A stretch of DNA of 64,000 nucleotides from Neurospora tetrasperma FGSC 2508 (taxonomy: Eukaryota; Ascomycota; Sordariomycetes; Sordariales; Sordariaceae), in the NCBI RefSeq assembly GCF_000213175.1, contig NW_009799102.1:4154271-4218270 (forward strand), given 5' to 3'. The notes below the pieces were generated by a model, which was given only the letters and a program-made list of their open reading frames with translations, was not told where the DNA came from and did not search any database. How positions within the stretch are numbered: the first letter of the stretch is position 1; each line of letters begins with the position of its first letter. Positions 52,487-62,803 of the stretch are shown in pieces. The position numbers and the translations under genes are program-made.

Positions 52487-54811
52487 ATGGAGACACCCAC
52501 ACCAGCGACCTACTACTGGGTACAACGCCTTGGCCGTCGTCTCTACGGTCGGAAGAGCCAGCTGTTAGACTCTTGTCGGTCCCGCCACTGTACCAGCACG
52601 CAAGAAGCACATTATCAACACCATGCCTACCATCGCGTTCCATCACCACACGCACAAGATCTACTACGCGTCAAGACCAACGAACATGGCCAACTACAGT
52701 GCCGCGGATGTGACCAGATTACTTACCTCCTTCGCTGGGCAGAGGCCGAGCGGAGGAAGGACCCAAACCACAAGGGCATCTCTCCCAAGCGCATTATCCA
52801 CAACAGCTACGTCGAGCTCGATCTGTGCGCAAGGATTTCCAACTGCGACGCCTGCCAAATTGTCCGCCGTGCTCTCCTATTAGATCAGATCACCGGCCGG
52901 GATGCTGAACGTTTACGACACACGGATAACCAGTGGCCAGTCCAGGTAGCTCTAGACATACGGCCTGGAGGCGACAGTCTCCAGGTTACCATTGAGAAAG
53001 GATCCGGGGTTCCTTTGTTCTCTGCAACGGTTGTCCTCAGTCAGAAGCCGTGCCTTGCTGTCGGAAAAAAGACCAAAGCACCTTCCGCAGCCTCCAGGCT
53101 CCGGCCCAACTTTGAAGAGCTACGTCAAATCGTCAGCAACTGTCACGACAACCACCAGTGCTCGTCTCGATACCGTTGGAACAGCAGGAATCCGTCGTGG
53201 CTGCTGGAGATTCTAGGCGACGGAAACGTCCGAGTGGTCCCGGGTCCTGATCATTTGGTTCCCTATGTCGTCCTCAGCTACTCTTGGGGAGATCCCACCA
53301 CAATGCCGGCGGAAGAGTGGGCCAGGATCAAGGGTGCCTCTACCAAAACAGTCAATGGCGTGCCCGCACCAGAACGCACAAATCCATTTCCTCGATCGAT
53401 CTTGCCAGAAACAATGCAAGATGCCATCGCTATCACCCAGGAATTGGATTTTAAGTACATTTGGATCGACAATGTATGTATCCCCAAAGGAACCGATTGG
53501 GACACCGAGGCTTCCCTGATGCACGAAGTCTACGGGAACGCCGCATTTACCCTGCTGGCCTCTTCGAGCACAAAAGCTACCGAACCCATGTTATACGACC
53601 GTCTTGCGTGGCTACAAGAACCGAAGCCCTGTAAACTGCGCAACCACTTCCTCTACAACACGCAAAAACCCCTCCACGAAGTCCGCCTGGACCCTCCAGC
53701 ATCGCAGCGTGCCTGGACCCTCCAAGAAGAGCGTCTTTCTCCCAGAATTCTCTACTGGACCGGTCAGCGCTGGTATTGGTCCTGCCCCGAGCACCAAACC
53801 GTCGAGTCTTCGCCCCTTGACCTTCCTTCGCCTGCTTGTACTTCAGAGGACCTAACATGGAGTCCACCACAACGGTTCCTTGATGTCTGTCGTATTGGTG
53901 ACTTCCAGAGCATTGATCAAGAATGGCTCGATATCGTTGAAGCCTACACGCGGCGCGACCTCGCGCACTCTTCCGATCGTTTCCTTGCCATATCGGGCCT
54001 GGCCGTCCGGTTTCTTGAAGCCAAGATGGACGGAGGTGGTAAAACCCGTGTTAGCGAGCAATACTTGGCAGGGTTGTGGCGAGAAGATCTAGCTAGACAC
54101 TTGTCGTGGTCGGTTGCAAGCGCTGTGGATTCAAAGGGGAGTCATCAAGACGTTGCGCCATCGTGGTCGTGGGCTTCATTGCCGCTATGTGTCAACACAA
54201 AAATGAGACATGCATTTAGGCAGTCGCCACACTTTCAGTTCTTGGGAGTCCGTCAATTCAGTTTTGACCACACCCCCGTGATCCCAACCGTCACCCTTAA
54301 CCAGCAAGTCATCACCGACCCTCGCCTTCGCAGCAAGTTGGTTGAGCAACAAGGCCGCACTGTCAAGCAGATCGAGATAAAAGGTCGCTTCCGCCGCTTC
54401 ATTTCCGAAAGCTCGTGCGCCGTATCGTGGGAAGCCATCGAATGGAAACGCGGTGATCGCGTCGGCTTCAACTTTGAAGAGTTTCCCGGCCGCGATCTAC
54501 ATTCGAGGAACCACGATGATGGTCGCATAGTCTCCAAAGACGCCCATGGTGGGGAGGTGGTGGGACAGCTGGATTATCTCGTTCCGCCTTCTGGCGCTTA
54601 CTTTGCGAATAAAAAGAGTGACAGTGTGGCTTTGGCAGACGGGGAGGAAACGGAGCTCATGTGCCTTGAGCTCGGAGAGTTGGCGATGTTGTTGCTTCAA
54701 AGAAATCCCGGATCCGCAGATACTTGGAGGAGAGTAGGTGTTTGTATTGGTTACGAACAGAGGAAAGGTTTCTTTTATGGTTGTGAAAGTAGGACACTTA
54801 TCCTGGCTTGA
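52487..54811 (+). CDS. HET-domain (heterokaryon incompatibility) protein
   Basis: A single open exon encodes 774 residues from the ATG at 52487 (METPTPATYYWVQRLGRRLY); an in-frame ATG at 52400 would give 803. The N-terminal part has a small Cys-containing module (LQCRGCDQITYLL, then CARISNCDACQIVRRALL) common ahead of HET domains. The HET domain begins near residue 258: YVVLSYSWGDPTTMPAEEW, then LPETMQDAIAITQELDFKYI, WIDNVCIPKGTDWDTEASLM and VYGNAAFTLLASSS. SQRAWTLQEERLSPRILYW, the conserved block after the core, follows. HET proteins act in non-self recognition when hyphae of different genotype fuse, triggering cell death, and are often polymorphic and subtelomeric, as here. No partner (NLR or SNARE-type) gene is seen next to it. 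The C-terminal half lacks a recognisable second domain. Confidence 0.92.
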   Translation: METPTPATYYWVQRLGRRLYGRKSQLLDSCRSRHCTSTQEAHYQHHAYHRVPSPHAQDLLRVKTNEHGQLQCRGCDQITYLLRWAEAERRKDPNHKGISPKRIIHNSYVELDLCARISNCDACQIVRRALLLDQITGRDAERLRHTDNQWPVQVALDIRPGGDSLQVTIEKGSGVPLFSATVVLSQKPCLAVGKKTKAPSAASRLRPNFEELRQIVSNCHDNHQCSSRYRWNSRNPSWLLEILGDGNVRVVPGPDHLVPYVVLSYSWGDPTTMPAEEWARIKGASTKTVNGVPAPERTNPFPRSILPETMQDAIAITQELDFKYIWIDNVCIPKGTDWDTEASLMHEVYGNAAFTLLASSSTKATEPMLYDRLAWLQEPKPCKLRNHFLYNTQKPLHEVRLDPPASQRAWTLQEERLSPRILYWTGQRWYWSCPEHQTVESSPLDLPSPACTSEDLTWSPPQRFLDVCRIGDFQSIDQEWLDIVEAYTRRDLAHSSDRFLAISGLAVRFLEAKMDGGGKTRVSEQYLAGLWREDLARHLSWSVASAVDSKGSHQDVAPSWSWASLPLCVNTKMRHAFRQSPHFQFLGVRQFSFDHTPVIPTVTLNQQVITDPRLRSKLVEQQGRTVKQIEIKGRFRRFISESSCAVSWEAIEWKRGDRVGFNFEEFPGRDLHSRNHDDGRIVSKDAHGGEVVGQLDYLVPPSGAYFANKKSDSVALADGEETELMCLELGELAMLLLQRNPGSADTWRRVGVCIGYEQRKGFFYGCESRTLILA

Positions 54812-55174
54812 CCGCTTTAATTTGATAGGTTGGACAAGGCAAAGGATGATCGTTTTATTATACCCTAGTCATGACATGCCCAACACCGAATGTACAGCAA
54901 TAATAAGATGTTGAACCTAGATATCGACGTTGCCAAGGAAGGGGCCTTGTGCCAAAAATGCATGATCGAGCAAGTACTCAACACGAACTCATACCGAACA
55001 GGAGAAATTGCTGGAAAAACATAAGGCGAAGATCTTCCATCCCGACTCGTCTGGTTCGAATTTGCGGGCCGGTGTTTAGGCTGGTCAGTATGCACTGCCA
55101 CAACCTTGTAGGGGAAGCCGTCCTTCAAAGTAAAGACCCAAGCAACGACTGTAGTTTTCTAGAGCGATCTACCT
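54812..55174. other. Short spacer between convergent HET and Hva1 genes
   Basis: The 363 bp hold both 3' flanks and no gene. Confidence 0.5.
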
Positions 55175-55551
55175 CTATTGCGCGGGTCCCAGGATGTTGG
55201 CCTCGTAAATGGTGGTCGACTTGCCAGTGTTCAAGTTCTGGATCTATATCCCACACATCATTGTCAGAACCAATGAACAAACCGCTCAGTGACCAGCTAC
55301 TTTCCGGTAAGACGACCGAACGTACCTCATATCTCGGGTTCTCTGGACTGGCATTGACATTGCGGCCGGCTTGGTGACCGGGCTCGGTCAAAACGTCCTT
55401 GACTTTGCCCACACTCTCCGAGGTGTGCGAGTCAGGCCCTTTTCAAGGCAAGATATCAGTGGATTGCATAACAGAAGATAAACCACGTAAATGAAAACTT
55501 ACCTCCCACGGGCTTGTAGCGGACAGTCTGACCTGGCTTGTACATGACCAT
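55175..55551 (-). CDS. Hva1-type TUDOR-domain small protein
   Basis: Three exons, 55551-55503, 55438-55326 and 55243-55175, with introns of 64 and 82 nt, encode 76 residues. The whole product is one domain: MYKPGQTVRYKPVGG, then SHTSESVGKVKDVLTEPGHQ, ASPENPRYEIQNLNTGKSTT and IYEANILGP. This is the 'hypervirulence-associated protein TUDOR' family pattern (YKPGD.VRYKPVGG ... SES.G.I.DV.T ... NP.YEI.N..TGK.....E.NI). The name comes from one fungal mutant; the molecular role is unknown, and the family occurs widely in saprophytic fungi and bacteria, so no role in disease is implied. The start could be 55551 or the second Met at 55545. The stop codon overlaps a TACCTCTA octamer. Confidence 0.88.
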
Positions 55552-57021
55552 ATTGAAGTCTTCTTGGATATCGAGCTAGCGGGAATGGGCAGCGGCGGCA
55601 ACTGCTTGTCTGGCACAATGGAGCCGAGTGTTACACCAAAGTTCCAGGGAAGGCGAGAGGTGAATGGTGATAACCCGCTCCCGACTTGGTTATCTATATA
55701 CCACTAGGTAGGCAGGTACCATGTCGGTCCCTCTCCATCTCCAACAAGAGACATGCGAGCTTGATGGACATCTGATATCACCTTGACATCGACGAAACCA
55801 TCATTTCAACGACACCAGATGAGTCCATGGTGGAGTGGTGATAGGAGCCAGCCGAACTGATTCGGATGCTACTCCCGTCCAAGGGTTCTAGTGTTGAACA
55901 CCAGTTGCGTACGTGTAGCGGCGCATCAGCATCGATCACAGTCTGACGTCATCGGGCCTTGATGAGCGTTTATTTTTCGAACCTTTGGCATCGACTGTTC
56001 AGATGTAGCCTTGAAGCATGCACCTATGGAGGTAGGTCCCATTGCAATGTACAGCCCATGATTGTTGTTGGTTGTTTCCCAAACTGTCGGCTGGCAACGA
56101 TGCTGCCTACTAGCACGTGGGCTGGACGACAGGACAGGGAATCGGTAGACGTTGGCGGCGTTGACAATGAACCAATGTGTACAACGTACAACCTGCTTTG
56201 GGAGCATTGTAATTGGTTTAATCCGACTGGTTAGAGTTCCCGTCGGTACCAATCCACCTAGGTATGCTAATTGATTTTCATAAAGTGCGTCTTCGTCAAA
56301 GAATTTCAAGTGTTCCAATATCGATGCTGATTCTGCTAACGTCCAACTTTGTAGAGGTACAAATTCCCCGCTCTCAAGCTCCCGCGTCCATGGATCCTGC
56401 GAGATGGCCCCGCAATAAACCTCATGCAGTGATTCGTCACCTGTACCTCTACACCATACCTTGGACTTGCTCACAGAACCCGCATCGTCCTCGCCAACCC
56501 CAAACTATGATTCCACTGAACACATCGCTTCTCAGGCCAGCCAGTGATTTCTCGTTCCTGGGGCACGCGGGTTGCGGGTTACAGTCAGTGTAACGAAGCG
56601 ATGCTATCCTGGACCACCACGTTCTTCAGCGATTCGAAATATCAACCCGGTCCGCCAATGTGACGTTCGAGCGGCCCGCTGGCGTACCCGAACATGCGTT
56701 CGCGAGGAAAGGGTAATGGTGATCACTTTCCCGCCGAGATGCGGATGAAGCCATCCGCCATGGTTTGATCGCTGTGAACGTCGTTTCTCGCCCGCTACCG
56801 GAAACACGGGTTGTTATGGCATCCGATTACGTGCTCGGGCACACCAGACCTTACCCTGTTCATTCCGCTTTTGGTTTGATGTAACTTCTCTAGACTCTTT
56901 CTGAAATTGAAGTGTAGGCTTCAGGGACAGCAGAAGATGATAAAACCCATCACCGCCCACGCCGAATTCTCACGTCGAGCCTGTGACCGCTAGCCGCTTC
57001 TCAGATCGCCTTCCTTGGTTC
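55552..57021. other. Intergenic region
   Basis: A 182-codon minus frame (55926-56474) lacks codon bias and is doubtful. Octamers lie at 56352 and 56444. The last 200 bp form the upstream region of the phosphatase gene. Confidence 0.4.
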
Positions 57022-59202
57022 ATGATGTATCCAAATCTCGGGTCCCTTCTCGGCCTCGGGGCCCTTTTCTGTCTTGCGTCCGCCTCTTTCGAAGGCAACC
57101 TCAACTACCAATCCCCATCCCCCCGCTCGTCACACGTCAACCTCGGCCTCTCCCTCCCCCTTATCACTTCCCGCACGTTGAAACGCTCGTCCATGGCTTA
57201 TCAACCCTCGGAGCTGAACTTTACCCACGGAGTCGCTTCGGGAGACCCTTATCCCAACTCCGTGATTCTCTGGACTCGCGTAGCGCCCACTGCTGAGTCG
57301 GATAGGAGTAATGTAACCGTGGCGGGGACGGTCGAGCTCTACAGCCATGAAACGGAGAAGTACGTCAAGGCAAATGCGAATCCTATTTGTATCGAGTGGA
57401 AGGTATGGGAGTTGCAGAAAGGATACAACGTGAATGTGGAGGGCCCACTAAGACGCAGCGGGAAGGCGTACACAACGAGTGATATTGACTTCACAGTCAA
57501 GGTTGGTTCGCCCCTCAGATTAACTGAATGAGCAAGCCGCTGACAGTGATCAGGTCGAAGCTCACGGCTTGAAGCCTTGGACGCTTTACAACTACCAGTT
57601 CAACGTCTGCGGCTCCAACAACTCTAGCCCTGTGGGAAGAACAAAGACTGCTCCGGCCGAGAATGACGAGGTCGACGAGGTCAAGCTAGCTGTGTTCTCT
57701 TGCTCAAACCATGGTGCGTCCTAGCGGACAGGGAAGATGGGATTGTCTAGGTGCCCTTTGTTCATAATTGCTAACCTGTTATCTACTAGCCAAGGGCTTC
57801 TTCAACGTTTACGGCAATGCTGCCCGGAAAGGCAAGCATGACTATGTGGTCCATCTCGGCGACTACATCTATGAAGATGCGTCAAGCGGTCCGAGAGCAC
57901 ACAAGCCCGCAAACAAGCTGTTCACCCTGTACGACTATCGGACACGCCATGGACAGTACCGAACAGACAACGACCTGCAGCTTTTGGCCCAGAACTATCC
58001 GTGGATTCCCACCTGGGATGATCACGGTAAGTCCCGTTGCATGCCATGCTCTATACAACCTCTAACCACCCTGACCGTATAGAATTTGCCAACAATGGCT
58101 ACCGGGACGGCTTCTCCGCGCTTAACAACACCGAAGCCTCCTTCAGGAATGACGGTCCCTCCATCAGTGTCGATACGCGCAAGATCAACGCTGTGCGCGC
58201 CTACTTTGAGTGGATGCCGATCCGCCAGGTAGACCTCGACGATAACTTGCGAATCTGGCGCAACTTCAAGATGGGCAAGCTGTTGGATCTTATCGTCATC
58301 GATACTCGTAACTACGATCGAAGTATCACCAGTACAGGGAACAATGATGCCTATATCGAGGCGATTAGGGATGATCCTTCGAGAACGCTAATGGGAGGCC
58401 GCCAAGAGAAGTGGTTCTTTAGGCAGTTGAGCGAAAGTAAGCAGAGAGCGGCAACGTGGAGAGTGGTGGGGAACCAGATCGTGTTTTCGAGGATTCTTGA
58501 CTCCAAAGGAGAACTGACAGGGACCGATAACTGGAGTGTAAGCGTCTCTTCTCTTCTATCGAACTTCAACTGCCTCTAACAAGAGGTTTTAGGGATACGT
58601 CGCCAGCAGGAACCGCACCCTTCAGCATCTGTACGACAACAACATTTCAGACAACGTCTTTCTGTCCGGAGACAGTCACCAGAACTGGGTAAGTACTATT
58701 CTCCCATTACTTCTCTTCCTCTGACACTAACAGTCTTTTGTAGGTTTCTGACCTTGCCTGGCTTGGTACAAAGCCCTATGACGCCGCCACCGGCTTGGGA
58801 GCCATCGGCGTCGAGTTCGCAGGAACAGCCGTCACCTCTTCCGGCTCCAGCGGTACCATCGCCACCGTACAAAAGGCGACCAAGACCAAGGTCGACAACA
58901 ACCCAGAGTTGCAATGGCAAGAAGGGTACTACCGCGGGTACTTCCATCTATCAATCAAGAAGTCCAAGATCGATGCCCAGTTCTTTGGTTCGCCCAGCGT
59001 AGCCACCCGCAATGGCTGGGACCTGCCTCTGGCAAATTTCACCGTGCTTGCTGGTGATGATCACTTGCAGAGACCGGTTGGGGGTGGAAGAGTTGAGGCA
59101 GGGAGCTTGAAGGGAGGTAAGACGGTGGGGACGAACGTGACACTTGATACAAACGGGTGGAAGTGGGAGAAGGTAGGGTTTGAGAAGATGTTTGTGATAT
59201 AA
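57022..59202 (+). CDS. Secreted PhoD-type alkaline phosphatase/phosphodiesterase
   Basis: Six exons: 57022-57501, 57554-57713, 57790-58026, 58083-58537, 58593-58688 and 58744-59202; introns of 52-76 nt; 628 residues. A signal peptide (MMYPNLGSLLGLGALFCLAS) opens the protein. The PhoD N-terminal strand domain has FTHGVASGDPYPNSVILWTR. The catalytic part has VFSCSNHAKGFFNVYGNAA, HLGDYIYED (metal ligands), TWDDHEFANNGYRDG across the third intron, QEKWFFRQLSESKQRAATWR, VVGNQIVF and LSGDSHQNW. These are the metal-binding and active-site blocks of PhoD enzymes, which hydrolyse phosphate mono- or diesters at alkaline pH outside the cell. A role in phosphate scavenging is likely. Several Asn-glycosylation sites are present. 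No Pho4-type site was looked for reliably. It converges with the gene at 59298-59783 with a 95-bp gap. Confidence 0.93.
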
Positions 59203-59297
59203 TCGACGACGGCACAGCGTCAGCTTTTCGTCGAAGGTTGACTGTCGATCGTCTTAACAGCGAGTTGCTTTGTCGCAAACACTAGAAGTCTAGAAGC

Positions 59298-59783
59298 TTA
59301 GGGCAGCAATGGCCACACCCTCCGCAGCATCCTCCCAGTGTTACGGAACTTGTCTGGATCAATGCTGTGACGTGCCGACACCTCCCCCAACTTGTGATCC
59401 TTCGCCGGGTTGATTACTTCCCTCACCCCCTTCCATTCCTTCGCTCCACACAACCTCGCGGCTGTCCTATAGAACCCCCACCTCAATGTGTATTTGGCGA
59501 CCATGTAGATCATGGGTGCAGTATGACGCGCCAAGGAAAGAGGAGGAAGTCTGCGCACGGGGAAGCCGTCGTGTCGAGCACGGCTTATGGAGAAAAAGAC
59601 GTCGGCAGTCTCGCTAAGTCGGCTGACAGTGGTAGTAGCAGAGCGCAGCTCACGGAGCTCTTCGATGAGTCGGGCGCGGTACCAAGTCGGTGGGGATTGG
59701 CAGGGCAGAGAGAGGACGGCGTGCCATCTATTGAGGAGGCGATGGAGGAGGCGGTCTAGGGCTGTACGAGTGGGCTGGCGCAT
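59298..59783 (-). CDS. Conserved-looking protein of unknown function
   Basis: The frame from the ATG at 59783 (MRQPTRTALDRLLHRLLNRW) to TAG 59300-59298 gives 161 residues. The frame is open for another 33 codons upstream without an ATG, so an upstream exon is possible. Notable segments are WYRARLIEELRELRSA, SRLSETADVFFSISRARHDG, FPVRRLPPL, YMVAKYTLRWGFYRTAARLC, then VINPAKDHKLGEVSARHSID and a final RMLRRVWPLLP. The mix of helical, Arg-rich segments and the dense conserved-looking motifs suggest a real protein, perhaps a peripheral membrane or mitochondrial one. I recognise no named family. Confidence 0.7.
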   Translation of the reverse strand: MRQPTRTALDRLLHRLLNRWHAVLSLPCQSPPTWYRARLIEELRELRSATTTVSRLSETADVFFSISRARHDGFPVRRLPPLSLARHTAPMIYMVAKYTLRWGFYRTAARLCGAKEWKGVREVINPAKDHKLGEVSARHSIDPDKFRNTGRMLRRVWPLLP

Positions 59784-60697
59784 TGTTTGTCGGGTCTGCG
59801 GCGGATGGCCGAAGTGTTTGTCGGTGTCGAGCGGATGGTCGGGGACGGTTTGTCGAGCCAGTTCTTGAGCATACACGAGCACACGACAGGGTTGATTAGG
59901 TATGTTCTATTGCACTGTTATCATCGTGGAAAGGCGGAGGAAAACGTCGGAAGGAGATGGTGCTTACGTGATGAGGCTGTGACCGACAGTCGACGGGCGA
60001 TGCTGTTGTCGATTTGGTGATGCAGCAAGGTTGAAGAGAAAGTGGCTATATGGTAAGGAGCTGAGAGTCAACAGGCCAAACACAGGATTGAGTGACGAAT
60101 GTCGCGGGACAGAAACTGAACCTTGATGGTGCCGCCCGTTTTGCTAGCGGGGTTGGGGACGGGCACTTGCATTCCGCCACCGGGCAGCCGCCCCGTACAT
60201 TGTGATCGGAAAGTTCAACGAAATCAGCCCAGGCATGGCACACCAACGGACAACCACGCCGGACCACGACTTAAGGTACCTCAGCAATCATCAAACACGC
60301 CGCCTACATGTACAGCACACATGTCAACGCGAATAAAACAGCTATAAAGCACTATGATTTCCAAACAGTAGGCCTCCGCGCATACGCCATACGGCACAGC
60401 TGCTGGAGTCTCTCGAAGAGCACCGTTCAGGGAAAACCCCCGGCTAATCCTTGCGCACAATGACTCTGTCAATGCCAGTGAAGCAGCAAACAGTCAGGGG
60501 CGCCTGAGGAAAAGAAACAACGGGAATTAGTCGTGACGATGCGGACATGGAGATATCTGGACAGGCACAGGTATTTAACACCACCACCCCGTGTGCCTTG
60601 CTATCGTTTTCTCGACCACTTCCACCATCCCCAAGGAAGCCTTTCAACCTGGATATTCACTCCTTCTCCACCCGTTTCTAGACACGCAGCTCTTGTC
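59784..60697. other. Divergent upstream region of the UPRT gene
   Basis: No gene is recognised. The frame of the following gene stays open back to 60539 (another ATG), but that extension is Arg/His/Pro-rich and probably 5' UTR. Confidence 0.45.
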
Positions 60698-62803
60698 ATG
60701 ATGTGCTCCGAAGCTGATCAGTCCCCGACAACAGTCGCTGCGCCTCCAACTCCCGCCAAACCAATCATTGTCGGCATCTATGGCCTCCCGGGCTCCGGCA
60801 AGTCGACCGTCCTCGAACACCTTTCACGGGCAGTCCCAAGCAACACGTTTGCCGTCTACGAAGGCTCTTCAGTCATTGCCTCTCTGATGGGCCCAAACCG
60901 TGGACTGGACGACTTCAATGCCTTGACCGAAGAAGAGAAAACTCGGTACCGCGAGCTCGCCATCGCCCAGATCCGTGACGAGTGCCAAAGGTCGGGCCTG
61001 GCCGGTGTTGTTGCCGGGCATTACATGTTTTGGCCCAGGGGTAGCGAGCAGGGAACGGTGGTCTGGACAAAAGCCGACCAAGATACGTTCACACATATCA
61101 TCTACCTTCAAGTGGCCGCGGAAACGCTTTGCCGTCATCGACAACGCGACCAGGTCAGGCAGCGCGAGACAGTGACACCTGGACACCTGCACAAGTGGCA
61201 AGAGGAAGAAATGCGGCAGCTGGAAACCTTGGCAAAGAATTCGGGAATTCACTTTGAAGGTCTCAAATATGACACGCCGGTGGAACATTTGGCATCCGAG
61301 ATATCACACAAGCTCCACGAGTTCCGCACGGAATCGGAACACTGCAACCACATACGAGTACTGGCCGCAGTGGATGAGATGGTAGCCAACGTCACGGCTT
61401 GCCGCAATACCAGGGTGACCACGGCCCTGGTATTTGACGCAGACAAGACGCTGACCGCCAAGGATACCGGCAGAGACTTTTGGGAGCGTCAATCCAGTAG
61501 ACCCATTGGCAAGGACGAGCTGACCCCGGCCGAAAAGATATTCCGCGAGCACGGCTACAGCTATGAGGCTTTCCGCCAGGTAGCCATGTTGTACAGTGAC
61601 ACCCACAGAGATTTCGAGAGGGTCTGCCATGATGTTGCGAAGGAGATCACTCTGTATCCCGAGTTCCTGTCTATACTGCGCCGTGTCCGAAAGCACGAGC
61701 ACGTCATGGCTGTGGTGGTGACTTGCGGGCTACGCCGGGTATGGGAGCTTGTGATGGAGAAAGAAGACTTGGGAAGGCACATCGAGATTATTGGCGGCGG
61801 GGACATTCGCGAGAAGTTGATCATCACTGCCAAATCCAAAGAAGGCGTTGCCAACCGTTTACGAAGCCCTCCTCATAACCTTCGTGTGGTGGCTTTTGGA
61901 GACGGCCCACTGGACCTGCCAATGCTCCGGGCTGCTGACGAAGGCGTTGTGGTCGTAGGCGAGGAACTGACTAGAAGCAAGTCGATGGAGGACGCTCTCT
62001 CCATGGCCATTGAACATGTCAACACTAACGACGCACCACACAGTCACAATCTCCGTCAAACCCTCCTCCCGTACACCGTCACTCCCCGTCTCGACACCGT
62101 CCGGCTTCCTGTGGTCGACCTCTCTGATCCAACCGACCCCTTCAATCAATCCCTTTTCGACGGCCCGCCCTCCAACCTTTTGCATACTAGCAACCGCCCG
62201 TCCGCCAGGGTCCTGATGACCCCAACCCGCGACGCTAACATCTCTGGTCCAGCGTTGAGAGAAGCGCATCGTCGCATTGGCTGGTACCTAGCCACGGAGT
62301 TGATTACGTCCCTTATAGGCCTGGAAGAGTACTCAATCCCTCACGTCCAAGGACACGCTACCACTGGCCATCGCCTCCTCCGCGAACAAGACACAACTAT
62401 TGTTGCCTTGATGAGGGGCGGAGAGCCCATGGCTTTTGGCGTCAACGAAGCCTTTCCGCTCGCTATGTTCTTGCACGCCAAAACACCGGAGGATGTCAAG
62501 CCTTATCACATATCCAATCAACACACAATTATCTTGGTGGACTCGGTAGTGAACAACGGGAAGACGGTGTTGGAGTTTCGTGAGCGCATACGTGCCATGG
62601 ATGAGGGGAGGGATATCCACCTTGTGGTGGTCGCCGGGGTCGTGCAGGTGGAGGCTACAGGTACAGGGCATGAATTGGGACGGCTCTTGAGGAAAGATAG
62701 CAAGTTCCATTTGCTGGCCTTGAGGATATCGGAGAATAAGTTTACCGGGAGGGGAGGGACAGACACGGGTAACCGGTTGTTTGGAACTATGCGTTTGGAG
62801 TGA
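60698..62803 (+). CDS. Three-domain protein: P-loop kinase, HAD phosphatase, uracil phosphoribosyltransferase-like
   Basis: The single-exon product is 701 residues from the ATG at 60698 (MMCSEADQSP). Domain 1 (about 22-210) is a P-loop nucleotide kinase: Walker A GLPGSGKST at 29-37, later VVAGHYMFW and HIIYLQVAAETLCRHRQR. Domain 2 (about 240-440) is an HAD phosphatase of the phosphoserine-phosphatase type: FDADKTLTA (Asp247, Asp249) and FGDGPLDLPML at about 400-410 (Mg-binding Asp). Domain 3 (about 515-701) is UPRT-like: REAHRRIGWYLATELIT, ALMRGGEPMAFG, the PRPP loop ILVDSVVNNGKTV at 612-624, and a C-terminal ISENKFTGRGGTDTGNRLFG, the uracil-binding end of UPRT. UPRTs make UMP from uracil and PRPP. 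The PRPP loop departs from the usual PML.TG.S form, so catalysis may be altered. A fused salvage/kinase/phosphatase enzyme is inferred; substrates of the first two domains are unknown. It is the last gene before the telomere. Confidence 0.88.
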   Translation: MMCSEADQSPTTVAAPPTPAKPIIVGIYGLPGSGKSTVLEHLSRAVPSNTFAVYEGSSVIASLMGPNRGLDDFNALTEEEKTRYRELAIAQIRDECQRSGLAGVVAGHYMFWPRGSEQGTVVWTKADQDTFTHIIYLQVAAETLCRHRQRDQVRQRETVTPGHLHKWQEEEMRQLETLAKNSGIHFEGLKYDTPVEHLASEISHKLHEFRTESEHCNHIRVLAAVDEMVANVTACRNTRVTTALVFDADKTLTAKDTGRDFWERQSSRPIGKDELTPAEKIFREHGYSYEAFRQVAMLYSDTHRDFERVCHDVAKEITLYPEFLSILRRVRKHEHVMAVVVTCGLRRVWELVMEKEDLGRHIEIIGGGDIREKLIITAKSKEGVANRLRSPPHNLRVVAFGDGPLDLPMLRAADEGVVVVGEELTRSKSMEDALSMAIEHVNTNDAPHSHNLRQTLLPYTVTPRLDTVRLPVVDLSDPTDPFNQSLFDGPPSNLLHTSNRPSARVLMTPTRDANISGPALREAHRRIGWYLATELITSLIGLEEYSIPHVQGHATTGHRLLREQDTTIVALMRGGEPMAFGVNEAFPLAMFLHAKTPEDVKPYHISNQHTIILVDSVVNNGKTVLEFRERIRAMDEGRDIHLVVVAGVVQVEATGTGHELGRLLRKDSKFHLLALRISENKFTGRGGTDTGNRLFGTMRLE

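Noticed and set aside
55926-56474. 182-codon minus-strand frame
   Set aside because: Codon use is not biased like the real genes, it contains an intergenic octamer, and no motif is recognised.
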